Assembly: GCF_002591915.1 (NCBI RefSeq)
Contig: NZ_NIHB01000001.1
Span: 958,781-1,022,780 of the forward strand
Length of the DNA: 64,000 bases
Source: Marinicella litoralis
Lineage (GTDB): Bacteria > Pseudomonadota > Gammaproteobacteria > Xanthomonadales > Marinicellaceae
Direction of reading: 5' to 3'
Below are positions 1-8,275 of the stretch, piece by piece; position 1 is the stretch's first letter; each line of letters starts with the position of its first letter. The position numbers and the translations under genes are program-made. Under the pieces are notes generated by a model that worked only from the letters and a program-made list of their open reading frames with translations, was not told the DNA's origin and made no database searches.

Positions 1-2
1 AT

Positions 3-1526
3 GAATTGATGGGTGGCAATGGCTTGGTCGAGTCCAGTACCTTCATTTCAATTTTGTTGGGTACCATTTTAGGCGGCATCTTGATTGCCATGGATTCCTT
101 TATCCCCATTTCAGTTGCGGTCATCTCATTTGCGGTAATGGGGTATTTGTCGGCACGAGCCATTCCTCTGTGTGAAGCGGCCGATCCAACCATCAAACTG
201 GACTTTAATTTATGGCGAGCCACGGTAAAAAACCTCAAAATACTGCCTGAGAAAAAGGTGGTTTTCTTGTCAGTTTTGGGTATTTCATGGTTTTGGTTTT
301 TTGGTTCAATATTCCTGGCTCAAATGCCTAATTTCAGCCGCACAGTGCTCGGTGGTAATGAACATGTGGTGACTTTGTTGCTGACCATGTTTTCAGTTGG
401 CATTGGTTTGGGTTCTTTGGTTTGTGAAAAATTATCAGGTCGGCGGGTTGAAATCGGCTTGGTTCCTATTGGTGCGATCGGGCTGGCTTGGTTTGGTTTC
501 GATTTGTATTGGGTCAGCAGTCAATGGCCAGACGCTGGTTTGCAAAATCTAGGTATTGCTGCAGTGATGCAAGTATCTGGTGCCTACCGAGTGTGTATAG
601 ATTTGGCGATGATTGGGGTCTTCGGTGGCCTGTACATTGTGCCCCTGTACGCCTTGGTTCAAGAGCGGTCCGACCCTAATATTGTGTCGCGAATTATTGC
701 AGGTAACAACATCATCAATGCGATATTTATGGTAGTGGCAGCGGTGTTGGGCATGGTGGTTTTGGGTGTTTTGGATTGGAGCATTCCGCAACTGTTTTTA
801 ATCACTGTGGGTTTGCACATTGTGGTCAGTCTGTATATATTCACTATTGTGCCTGAGTTTATTTTGCGTTTGGTGGCTTGGTTTTTGGTGTCATTGGTGT
901 ATCGAGTTAAGTACAAAGGCTTGGAAAAAATTCCTGCAGAAGGCCCTGTGGTATTGGTGTGTAATCACGTGGCTTTTGTTGATCCGGCGATTGTGATGGG
1001 TCGGGTACGACGACCAACCAAGTTCGTAATGCATCACAAGATTTATAACAAGTTTGGCATGAAGCTGTTGTTCAATGCAGCCAAAACCATTCCGATAGCC
1101 AGTGCCAAAGAGGACCCTGAAATGATGGAAGCTGCTTTTGCATCGGTTAAACAGGCCTTGGAAGAGGGCGATGTGGTGTGTATCTTTCCAGAGGGACGTT
1201 TAACCCCAGATGGACAAATTGGACAGTTCAAAAAAGGCATTGAACGCATCATGGCAGAAACGCCGGTACCAGTGGTTCCTATGGCTTTGAATAACTTGTG
1301 GGGCAGTATGTTCTCACGCCATTCGAAAAATGTGTTGAAGCGCATACCCAGAAAGTTTCTGGCCAAGGTGGAGTTGATTGTCGGTGATGCCATACCTCCT
1401 GAAAAAGTCTCTGCTGATTATTTAAGGCAGTTGGTCATTGAGTTAAAGAATCAGGCTGAAATCGCCAACCCATTGTCCGAAAAACAGTTGCCTGATGCAG
1501 CATCAAAAACCGACTCAAATGCCTGA
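3..1526 (+). CDS. MFS transporter fused to 1-acylglycerol-phosphate-type acyltransferase, 5' end cut by window
   Basis: The reading frame is open to the left edge, so only the C-terminal part (about 507 residues) is present. The first 285 or so residues are hydrophobic helices of a major facilitator domain like that of LplT. They are followed by a PlsC acyltransferase domain with the NHxxxxD motif near residue 320 (NHVAFVD) and FPEGR near residue 395. In the Aas/LplT family such fusions take up lysophospholipid and reacylate it at the inner membrane. The acyl-ACP synthetase domain of full Aas is absent, because the frame stops shortly after PlsC. The last 76 bp overlap the end of the convergent PLP-enzyme gene. 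Domain assignment is firm; the exact substrate is inferred. Confidence 0.85.
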   Translation, partial: ELMGGNGLVESSTFISILLGTILGGILIAMDSFIPISVAVISFAVMGYLSARAIPLCEAADPTIKLDFNLWRATVKNLKILPEKKVVFLSVLGISWFWFFGSIFLAQMPNFSRTVLGGNEHVVTLLLTMFSVGIGLGSLVCEKLSGRRVEIGLVPIGAIGLAWFGFDLYWVSSQWPDAGLQNLGIAAVMQVSGAYRVCIDLAMIGVFGGLYIVPLYALVQERSDPNIVSRIIAGNNIINAIFMVVAAVLGMVVLGVLDWSIPQLFLITVGLHIVVSLYIFTIVPEFILRLVAWFLVSLVYRVKYKGLEKIPAEGPVVLVCNHVAFVDPAIVMGRVRRPTKFVMHHKIYNKFGMKLLFNAAKTIPIASAKEDPEMMEAAFASVKQALEEGDVVCIFPEGRLTPDGQIGQFKKGIERIMAETPVPVVPMALNNLWGSMFSRHSKNVLKRIPRKFLAKVELIVGDAIPPEKVSADYLRQLVIELKNQAEIANPLSEKQLPDAASKTDSNA

Positions 1527-2695
1527 TGAATGTCTGCAATGATGTCGTCTATGTGCTCCAGCCCAACTGACAAGCGAATCAAGGTTGGGCTGATCAGGTG
1601 AGCCAATAGTTCTTCTTCGGTATAGGTCGAATGAGTCATGGAAGCCGGGTGTTGAATCAAAGTTTCGGCATCGCCCAAGCTGACTGCACATAATATCATT
1701 TTCAAACTGTTTACAAATTGTGCCGATTGTTCTCTGCTGGCATTCAATTCAAAGGCGATCATGCCACCTGTATCACGCATTTGTTTGGCGGCTAAGTTTT
1801 TTTGTGGAAAATTTTCCAAGCCTGGATAAAAGGTGTGTTTGACATGTGTTGATTGGTTTAAATACTCCGCCACTTTTTGTGCATTTTCACAATGCCTGTC
1901 CATGCGCACATGCAAAGTTTTTAAACCACGCAGTAACAGTGAAACATCAAAACCAGAAATCACTGCGCCAGTCATGTCTTTCAAACCAAACATGCGGATG
2001 TGATCAATGTCAGCATGAGAACCGGCCACAATGCCAGCGATTAAATCACCATGTCCGCCCAAGTATTTGGTGGCAGAATGAACCACCAAATCAGCGCCCA
2101 AAGTAAGCGGGTTTTGTAAATAGGGGGTGCAGTAGGTGTTGTCGATCATCAGTTTGCAATCATGTTGGTGGCAGATAAGGCTCAATGCCTCGATGTCAAT
2201 CAATCGCATGTTTGGGTTGCTTGGGGTTTCTGAGTAAACCAATTTGGTTTGGTCTGAAATATGGTCAACCAGGTTTTGTGGGTCTGATAAATTCAAGTAA
2301 GTGATCTTGATACCAAATGACTTCAGCCCATGTTCTAAAAAGCTGAAGGTACAACCATACAAGCTCAAATCGGCAATGATTTCATCGCCTGGTTTGACCA
2401 TTGACCACATGGTGGCTGTGATGGCGCCCATACCAGAAGCCGTGGCCAATGCAGCCTCAGCCTGTTCCAACTGTGCCAAGCGTTGTTCAAGTATTTGTTG
2501 TGATGGCGAGCCCAGTCTGGCATAGATGAATCGATCGTTTTCACCCTGGAAGGCTGCGCCACCTTGTTCTACCGTATCAAAAGCATAGGTTGAACTGACA
2601 TGAATGGGTGGCGTTAATGCGCCTTGGTTCTGTTTGGCATCATATGCCGCGTGAATGGCCAGTGTTGCAAAATGTGTTTCATGTGGACTTTTCAT
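1451..2695 (-). CDS. methionine gamma-lyase (Cys/Met metabolism PLP enzyme)
   Basis: A 414-residue, full-length member of the Cys/Met metabolism PLP family. The Schiff-base lysine is K210 in SATKYLGGHGD, and Y58/R60 match the phosphate-binding pair. Y113 and C115 in LYGCTF match the Tyr and Cys that mark methionine gamma-lyases (Y114/C116 in the Pseudomonas enzyme), so L-methionine cleavage to methanethiol, ammonia and 2-oxobutyrate is the best call. Cystathionine gamma-lyase or O-acetylhomoserine sulfhydrylase remain possible. It is divergent from a TyrR-like regulator and shares a 159-bp control region with it. Its 3' end overlaps the convergent acyltransferase gene by 76 bp. The start is the ATG at 2695. 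Confidence 0.88.
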   Translation of the reverse strand: MKSPHETHFATLAIHAAYDAKQNQGALTPPIHVSSTYAFDTVEQGGAAFQGENDRFIYARLGSPSQQILEQRLAQLEQAEAALATASGMGAITATMWSMVKPGDEIIADLSLYGCTFSFLEHGLKSFGIKITYLNLSDPQNLVDHISDQTKLVYSETPSNPNMRLIDIEALSLICHQHDCKLMIDNTYCTPYLQNPLTLGADLVVHSATKYLGGHGDLIAGIVAGSHADIDHIRMFGLKDMTGAVISGFDVSLLLRGLKTLHVRMDRHCENAQKVAEYLNQSTHVKHTFYPGLENFPQKNLAAKQMRDTGGMIAFELNASREQSAQFVNSLKMILCAVSLGDAETLIQHPASMTHSTYTEEELLAHLISPTLIRLSVGLEHIDDIIADIHQAFESVFDAASGNCFSDNGLAISA

Positions 2696-2734
2696 AACGA
2701 TAGATTCAAATGTTATTGAGATGGCTTTATTTTA

Positions 2735-2755
2735 GGTTGTGGCCAGCTGGCAACC
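2735..2755. promoter_or_regulatory. palindrome in the lyase/regulator intergenic region
   Basis: The perfect 10-bp palindrome GCCAGCTGGC (2742-2751) is flanked by GGTT and AACC arms. It lies 40-60 bp upstream of the methionine gamma-lyase start, on the side away from the regulator. It may be an operator or a leader hairpin. The sequence shows the symmetry only; no binding protein is known. Confidence 0.3.
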
Positions 2756-2766
2756 AAGTTAGAATA

Positions 2767-2784
2767 CGTAACAGTTTCATTACA
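2767..2784. promoter_or_regulatory. TyrR-box-like site 1
   Basis: CGTAACAGTTTCATTACA fits the TyrR box layout TGTAAA-N6-TTTACA, with the invariant G-N14-C spacing (G2768, C2783) and 9 of 12 consensus half-site bases. It lies between the methionine gamma-lyase and TyrR-like regulator genes, so it could serve either promoter. The match is visual; binding is inferred. Confidence 0.45.
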
Positions 2785-2833
2785 ACGACGAGTAAAAAAT
2801 TTATAAGTTGTTGAATATAAAACAATATATGAA

Positions 2834-2851
2834 TGTACGGAATTTCTTACA
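2834..2851. promoter_or_regulatory. TyrR-box-like site 2, directly before the regulator start codon
   Basis: TGTACGGAATTTCTTACA again keeps the G-N14-C spacing (G2835, C2850) and 9 of 12 half-site bases. It ends three bases before the ATG of the TyrR-like gene and takes the place where a Shine-Dalgarno sequence would normally lie; none is visible. Occupation here would be expected to block the gene's own expression. Site centres are 67 bp apart. Confidence 0.5.
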
Positions 2852-2854
2852 CAC

Positions 2855-4330
2855 ATGAAGTTAGCCATCACCACCGAAAATAAGCTGGGCATCACAGACG
2901 ATGTGTTGTCATTGCTCAGAAGCCATCAAGCGGATTTAATTAAGGTTGAAGTCGAAGATGGCAAAATATACCTGCACACCCAAGAACTGGAAAAATCAGT
3001 GCAGGGCACCATTGCCAGTCAGTTGATGAAAATTGTTGGCATAAAATGGGTCAATCAAATTGACGTCTTGCCCGGGGTGGAAACGCAGTACATGCTTGAA
3101 TCACTGATGCAAGCCATGCCAGACCCTGTGTTAGGCATCAACACCAAAGGGCAGATTTCCTATGCCAATGACAAAGCCATGTCATTGTTTCAACCCTTTA
3201 CTGAGAACAACAAAATGCCGTTACAAATGAAACAAGTTTTTGTTTCGACCGGCTGGCAAGAAAAAGTCAATGCGGCTGCCAATTCACATTTGCCAGTGAA
3301 CATCAAAACCATTGCGGGAACCATGTTACTGGAAGTTCAGGGCATCAAAGACAGTCAAGGCAAAATGAATGGTGCCATGTTGTTGTTCAGAGATTACGAC
3401 AAAATCAGAGCCAGTAGCTACGTGATGCAAGGTGAGGAAATTGATGGTTTGGAGCGTTTGGTTTATCATTCGGATGCCTTCGGAGCGGTGTTACAGAAAG
3501 CCAAAACAGTGGCAGATGTTGACGCGCCGTTGAACATTGTGGGTGAAACCGGTACAGGAAAAACCTTGTTGGCACATGCCTGCCACAGTTTAAGCCAAAG
3601 AAACAATGAGCTGTTCACTGTGGTTGATTGCCAAGCCATGAAAAGTGATGAGATGGAAGTGTTGTTATTTGGCACCGAAAAAAGGCCGGGTGTGATTGAA
3701 TTGAATCAATCTGGCACCTTGTTTTTTTCGCACATTGAGTTCATGTCCCAGCACATTCAAAGTAAATTTCTACAACATTTTAAACAACAAACCAAAGGGC
3801 ATTGTGTCCGGGTCATGGCCTCTTCGGCACAAAAACTGTTGAATCATCAACAAGCCGGAAAGTTAATACCTGAGCTGGTTTTGCTGTTGGACGTGTTGCG
3901 CTTGGATGTCCCACCTTTGCGTGACAGGCCAGAAGACATCGAACCTTTGATGCAGCATTTCTTGCGCCAATTCAATCAACAGTTGGGCCAGAACATGGCT
4001 TTGTCCTTGGATGCGGTGGCTAAAATGAAAAGGTACTATTGGCCAGGCAATGCCAGCCAATTGCGTCACGCCATTTACAAATCCATGATGTTGGCTAAAG
4101 AGGGCGTCATTCAATCCAGTGATTTAGACCTTGAAGGTGCCATGAGTCTGGAGGCTGATTTGGAAGGCATGACCTTGAATGAAGCGGTGAATGAATTTGA
4201 AAAACACTTTTTGCAACACTGGTATCAAAAATTCCCATCGACCAGAAAACTGGCTCGTCAATTGGGTGTGTCGCACACCACAATTGCGCAAAAAATCAAC
4301 AAATATAATTTAAATCAAAACAACGAATAA
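2855..4330 (+). CDS. TyrR-like regulator (ACT-PAS-degenerate AAA+-HTH)
   Basis: The 491 residues follow the TyrR plan: ACT ligand-binding domain (1-75), PAS domain (about 80-185), AAA+ domain (about 205-430) and a Fis-type helix-turn-helix (462-484, STRKLARQLGVSHTTIAQK) very like that of TyrR. Walker A is intact (GETGTGKT, 230-237). At Walker B the usual GTLxLDEI reads GTLFFSHIEF, so the catalytic Asp-Glu is lost. The arginine-finger segment RxDLYYRL is replaced (336-350), and there is no GAFTGA loop. It should bind an amino acid and DNA but not activate sigma54 polymerase. It lies 11 bp before the ATP sulfurylase gene and is divergent from methionine gamma-lyase, so a sulfur amino acid may be the ligand (inference). 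Confidence 0.85.
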   Translation: MKLAITTENKLGITDDVLSLLRSHQADLIKVEVEDGKIYLHTQELEKSVQGTIASQLMKIVGIKWVNQIDVLPGVETQYMLESLMQAMPDPVLGINTKGQISYANDKAMSLFQPFTENNKMPLQMKQVFVSTGWQEKVNAAANSHLPVNIKTIAGTMLLEVQGIKDSQGKMNGAMLLFRDYDKIRASSYVMQGEEIDGLERLVYHSDAFGAVLQKAKTVADVDAPLNIVGETGTGKTLLAHACHSLSQRNNELFTVVDCQAMKSDEMEVLLFGTEKRPGVIELNQSGTLFFSHIEFMSQHIQSKFLQHFKQQTKGHCVRVMASSAQKLLNHQQAGKLIPELVLLLDVLRLDVPPLRDRPEDIEPLMQHFLRQFNQQLGQNMALSLDAVAKMKRYYWPGNASQLRHAIYKSMMLAKEGVIQSSDLDLEGAMSLEADLEGMTLNEAVNEFEKHFLQHWYQKFPSTRKLARQLGVSHTTIAQKINKYNLNQNNE

Positions 4331-4341
4331 CAGAGATTAAT

Positions 4342-6051
4342 ATGAATATCATAAACCCACATGGTGGTGAACTCATCAACTTAATTCCACAAGCGGAAGT
4401 CAAAGCAGAGCGCCAAAAACTGGCCAATGAGTTGCCAGATTGGAGCCTGACCGACCGGCAGATATGTGACATTGAATTGATCTTGAATGGTGCATTTTCA
4501 CCACTCAAGGGATTCATGACACAAGCGGATTACAATGCTGTGTTACAAGACATGCGATTGGCTGATGGAACGCTTTGGCCGATGCCAATTACCTTGGATG
4601 TGGATGAAAAAACCATGCAAGCGGCCAAAGAAGCCGGCCAATTGACCTTACGTGATATGGAAGGTGTGGTCTTGGCTGTGTTGCAAGTCAGCGATGTATG
4701 GCAAGTGGACAAAGCAGCAGAAGCCCAAGCGGTTTATGGAACCACTGACTTAAAACATCCTGCGGTTAATTACCTGATGAATCGTGCCGGTGAGTATTAT
4801 TTGGGTGGCGAATTGTTGGGTCTACAATTACCAACCTATTATGATTACAAACAACATCGACACACCCCAGAAGAAATCAGGGCCAAATTCAAAAAATTGG
4901 GTTGGTCTAGGATTGTGGCATTCCAAACCCGCAACCCCATGCACAGGGCACATCAAGAGTTGACTTTTCGAGCCGCACAACGGGTGGAAGCCAACTTATT
5001 GATTCATCCTGTGGTCGGTTTAACCAAACCAGGTGACATCGATCATTTCACTCGAGTGCGTTGTTACGAAAAAGTCATGGATCGATACCCTGAACGCACC
5101 ACCATGCTGTCATTGTTGCCTTTGGCGATGCGAATGGGTGGACCCAGAGAAGCTTTGTGGCATGCGATTATCCGCAAAAATTTCGGTTGTACCCACATCA
5201 TTGTAGGCCGTGACCATGCGGGTCCTGGCGATGACTCCAATGGTCAGCCATTCTATGATCCTTATGCAGCTCAAGATTTATTGCAACAACATCAAGAAGA
5301 ATTGGGCATTGCCATGGTTGAATTTGAAATGATGGTTTATTCTCAGGACAAGGCACAATACATACCGGTTTCTGAAATTGCAGAAAAAGAAAATATTTTG
5401 AACATCTCAGGGACTGAATTGCGTCGGCGCTTGCAGTTGGGTTTGGACATTCCTGCCTGGTTTTCATACCCTGAAGTGGTGGAAGAGCTCCGAAAAAGCT
5501 ACCCACCCAGAAACAAACAAGGCTTCACGGTGTTTTTCACCGGTTTGTCAGGATCCGGTAAATCAACCATTGCCAATGCTTTGCGGGTGAAGTTGATGGA
5601 AATGATCAATCGTCCTGTGACTTTATTGGACGGTGATGTGGTCAGACAACATTTGTCCAGTGAGTTGGGATTTTCCAAAGAACACAGAAACATCAATGTA
5701 CAGCGAATCGGATATGTCGCCAGTGAAATCACCAAAAACGGTGGGGTCGCGATTTGTGCACCCATTGCACCTTATGAAAAAATGCGTGAACAGGTTCGTG
5801 AAATGATTGAGCCATTGGGTGGCTTTATTGAGATTCATGTATCTACACCGCTGGAAGAGTGTGAAAAACGGGACCGCAAAGGCTTATATGCATTGGCCAG
5901 AAAAGGTGTGATTAAGGAGTTTACTGGCATCAGTGATCCTTATGAAGCGCCCATTAATCCTGAAATGAACATCAACACCATGGACTTTACACCTGATCAA
6001 GCCACCCAGCGCATCGTGTTGAAATTAGAAGCCATGGGCTTGATTGGATAA
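4342..6051 (+). CDS. bifunctional sulfate adenylyltransferase / adenylylsulfate kinase
   Basis: A 569-residue fusion that makes APS and then PAPS from sulfate and ATP. Residues 1-165 form the PUA-like N-terminal domain. The catalytic adenylyltransferase domain has QTRNPMHRAH (195-204) and GRDHAGPG (from 289), and ends near ISGTELRRRL. The APS kinase domain begins near residue 390 with P-loop GLSGSGKS (401-408), followed by DGDVVRQHL. Both active sites look complete. It belongs to the single-chain Sat type, not the CysD/CysN type. It probably shares a transcript with the preceding TyrR-like gene. PAPS can feed sulfate reduction or sulfotransfer, and no cysH or cysQ lies in the window. Confidence 0.95.
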   Translation: MNIINPHGGELINLIPQAEVKAERQKLANELPDWSLTDRQICDIELILNGAFSPLKGFMTQADYNAVLQDMRLADGTLWPMPITLDVDEKTMQAAKEAGQLTLRDMEGVVLAVLQVSDVWQVDKAAEAQAVYGTTDLKHPAVNYLMNRAGEYYLGGELLGLQLPTYYDYKQHRHTPEEIRAKFKKLGWSRIVAFQTRNPMHRAHQELTFRAAQRVEANLLIHPVVGLTKPGDIDHFTRVRCYEKVMDRYPERTTMLSLLPLAMRMGGPREALWHAIIRKNFGCTHIIVGRDHAGPGDDSNGQPFYDPYAAQDLLQQHQEELGIAMVEFEMMVYSQDKAQYIPVSEIAEKENILNISGTELRRRLQLGLDIPAWFSYPEVVEELRKSYPPRNKQGFTVFFTGLSGSGKSTIANALRVKLMEMINRPVTLLDGDVVRQHLSSELGFSKEHRNINVQRIGYVASEITKNGGVAICAPIAPYEKMREQVREMIEPLGGFIEIHVSTPLEECEKRDRKGLYALARKGVIKEFTGISDPYEAPINPEMNINTMDFTPDQATQRIVLKLEAMGLIG

Positions 6052-6063
6052 CAAAAGCCTCGT

Positions 6064-6963
6064 ATGACTGAAACAACAAAAAAACCGACGGCCTTTTTAA
6101 TCGATTCGTCGGTTTTTGTGTTCCGCAGTTATTATTCCATGTCTACAGATTTGGTGGACGTCCATGGCAACACCAATCATGCCGTTTATGGCTTTGCACG
6201 TTTTTTGATTCGGTTCATCAAACAAACCCAGCCGCAATTCATTGCAGCGGCTTTTGATGAAGCGTTGACCACGTCATTCAGGAATGAAATTTACCCGTTG
6301 TATAAGGCCAATCGAGACCCGGCTCCGGCGGACCTGAAATTGCAGTTTAAACAGTGTCAGAAACTGGCTAAATTGTTGGGCATTTCCACCTTTTCTGATG
6401 ACAGTTATGAAGCCGATGACTTGATCGGCACATTGCACCAAACCTATGCCAATCGTGGACACAATGTTTGTGTGGTCAGTGCAGACAAAGATTTGGCGCA
6501 GTTGGTCAGGCCGTCAGATTGGTGGTGGGATTATGGTAAGTCCAAACCTTTGGGTTTTAAGGCATTGACTGAAAAGTTTGGGGTCAGGCCAGACCAGGTT
6601 TGTGATTTTTTGGCCTTGGCCGGCGACCAAGTGGATAACATTCCTGGGGTCAAAGGTGTGGGGGTGAAAACGGCACAAATCCTGTTGAATCATTTCGATG
6701 ACTTGGATTCGGTATTAAGTCGCTACAAAGAGATTGAGTTCTTGAGTTTTCGTGGTGCCAAATCATGCCAAAAGAAAATCAGAGACCACCAAGCCGATGC
6801 CAGGCTGTCCAAGTTGTTGTCAAAAATTGTACTTGATGCGCCCATAGACAATGATGATATAATCAAGTCGAGAGTGAGTCCGGAAGCCTTGATTGATTTT
6901 ATCGAAGAAATGAATTTTGGGCCGATGATAAGAAGAGAATTATTAGAAGCTGCAGCCATATGA
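6064..6963 (+). CDS. 5'-3' exonuclease / flap endonuclease (PolA N-terminal type)
   Basis: A 299-residue stand-alone relative of the 5' nuclease domain of DNA polymerase I. Visible metal-site motifs are FLIDSSVFVFRSYY at the N-terminus, AAFDE, EADDLIG, SADKDLAQLV and the helix-hairpin-helix GDQVDNIPGVKGVGVKTA. It is longer than Xni/ExoIX (about 250) and close to the PolA domain. The role would be removal of 5' flaps or RNA primers. It starts 12 bp after the sulfurylase/kinase gene, and its stop overlaps the start of the next gene in ATGA (6960-6963), so the two are translationally coupled. Confidence 0.88.
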   Translation: MTETTKKPTAFLIDSSVFVFRSYYSMSTDLVDVHGNTNHAVYGFARFLIRFIKQTQPQFIAAAFDEALTTSFRNEIYPLYKANRDPAPADLKLQFKQCQKLAKLLGISTFSDDSYEADDLIGTLHQTYANRGHNVCVVSADKDLAQLVRPSDWWWDYGKSKPLGFKALTEKFGVRPDQVCDFLALAGDQVDNIPGVKGVGVKTAQILLNHFDDLDSVLSRYKEIEFLSFRGAKSCQKKIRDHQADARLSKLLSKIVLDAPIDNDDIIKSRVSPEALIDFIEEMNFGPMIRRELLEAAAI

Positions 6964-8180
6964 CAACTGAACAAAAAAAGATTCTGGTGGTTGATGATGA
7001 ACCAGATATTTTACAACTGTTAGATATTTCATTGAGCCGCATGGGCTTTAAAGTTTACAAAGCTGAGAACATTGGATCAGCTAAATTTCAATTATCAAAA
7101 ACCTCCTTTCATTTGTGTTTGTCTGATTATAAATTACCAGATGGCAATGGCAGCGAACTGGTTGAACATGTCAGTAAAAATTACCCCACGACGCCGATAG
7201 CTGTGATCACTGCATTTGGTACCATCAACCATGCAGTTGAAACATTAAAGAAAGGGGCTTATGATTTCATCACCAAACCAATCAGCTTAGACACTTTGCG
7301 ACAGTTGGTCATCACCGGTTTACAAAAACATGAAAATGGCGAGGCGAAATCGACTGCAGTTACCATTCCAATCAGCAGTGCTTATTTTGAACAATTAAAC
7401 GACCAAATTTTGAAACATGCCAACAGCCAAGTTCCGGTCATCATATATGGCAGCAACGGAACATGGAAAGAGCACATTGCCACTTTAATTCATAAGAACA
7501 GTGTTTTGAAAAACGAAGCCTTTACAGTGATTGATTGTGCCGATGAAGAAAGGGATTTAACCCCTGAAATTCAAGGAACTTTGGTTTACCAAAACATTGA
7601 AGCGCTGACGCCTGTCAGACAATCTGAATTGGTTAACTTCATCAAGACCATGGGTGACAACAGCAGAATCATCGTTTCTTCTAACTGGACTCAGGAAGAG
7701 TTCATGCATTCTTTGGGCATCAAAAAAGCATTGATCAGGCTGTTGTGTGTGGCCACCATTGAAACCAAGACCATCATGGAGTTGAAAGATGACATGGCTG
7801 AAATTTGTAAAACCAAACTGGAACAATTGGCAGAAAACTGGAATAAGTTGCCATGCAAAATTCACCCAAGTGCGTTAACAAAGCTTAAACAGTATGACTT
7901 CCCTGGTAACTTGAAAGAGTTGGATTTGATCTTGTCTAAAGCGGCTGTCAATTGCCAAAATCAATTGATTCGTGAAGAGGACATCCAGTTAGAAAACACC
8001 GGATTTCAACCGCAGTTGAATAAAGAGATGAATTTAGAAAAATACATCGAAGAAATAGAAATTCGAGAAATCACCAATGCATTGGCGAAAACCAACAACA
8101 ACAAAACCAAAGCCGCTGAATTACTCGGTATCAGTTTTCGAGCCTTACGCTATAAAATCAAAAAGTTGGGAATTGATTGA
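6960..8180 (+). CDS. PilR-like response regulator with degenerate AAA+ domain
   Basis: The 406-residue protein has a complete receiver domain (D12, D13, phospho-acceptor D56, T84, K106), a shrunken central domain (about 135-330) and a Fis-type HTH (367-404) resembling the C-terminus of PilR and other NtrC-family proteins. The central domain has lost its function motifs: Walker A is GSNGTWKE (164-171) instead of GxxGxGKE, the Walker B region reads GTLVYQNIEAL, and the GAFTGA sigma54 loop is missing. It can probably still be phosphorylated and bind DNA. No histidine kinase lies nearby. Overlap with the exonuclease gene suggests coupled translation. This is the second degenerate enhancer-binding-type regulator within 4 kb. 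Confidence 0.85.
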   Translation: MTTEQKKILVVDDEPDILQLLDISLSRMGFKVYKAENIGSAKFQLSKTSFHLCLSDYKLPDGNGSELVEHVSKNYPTTPIAVITAFGTINHAVETLKKGAYDFITKPISLDTLRQLVITGLQKHENGEAKSTAVTIPISSAYFEQLNDQILKHANSQVPVIIYGSNGTWKEHIATLIHKNSVLKNEAFTVIDCADEERDLTPEIQGTLVYQNIEALTPVRQSELVNFIKTMGDNSRIIVSSNWTQEEFMHSLGIKKALIRLLCVATIETKTIMELKDDMAEICKTKLEQLAENWNKLPCKIHPSALTKLKQYDFPGNLKELDLILSKAAVNCQNQLIREEDIQLENTGFQPQLNKEMNLEKYIEEIEIREITNALAKTNNNKTKAAELLGISFRALRYKIKKLGID

Positions 8181-8220
8181 TATTGAATCGCAGGGTTTTT
8201 GCGGTGGCAAATTCAACAGT

Positions 8221-8245
8221 GCGCTAGGCTTTATTCAGCCTGTGC
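8221..8245 (+). terminator. weak terminator-like hairpin after the response regulator
   Basis: AGGCT (8226-8230) pairs with AGCCT (8237-8241) around a TTATTC loop, and GCGC/GTGC extends the stem past a bulge. It is followed by CATTTTCT. The U-tract is short, so termination is uncertain. Confidence 0.3.
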
Positions 8246-8275
8246 CATTTTCTGACCCCAAATTGCTTTGAAAAA

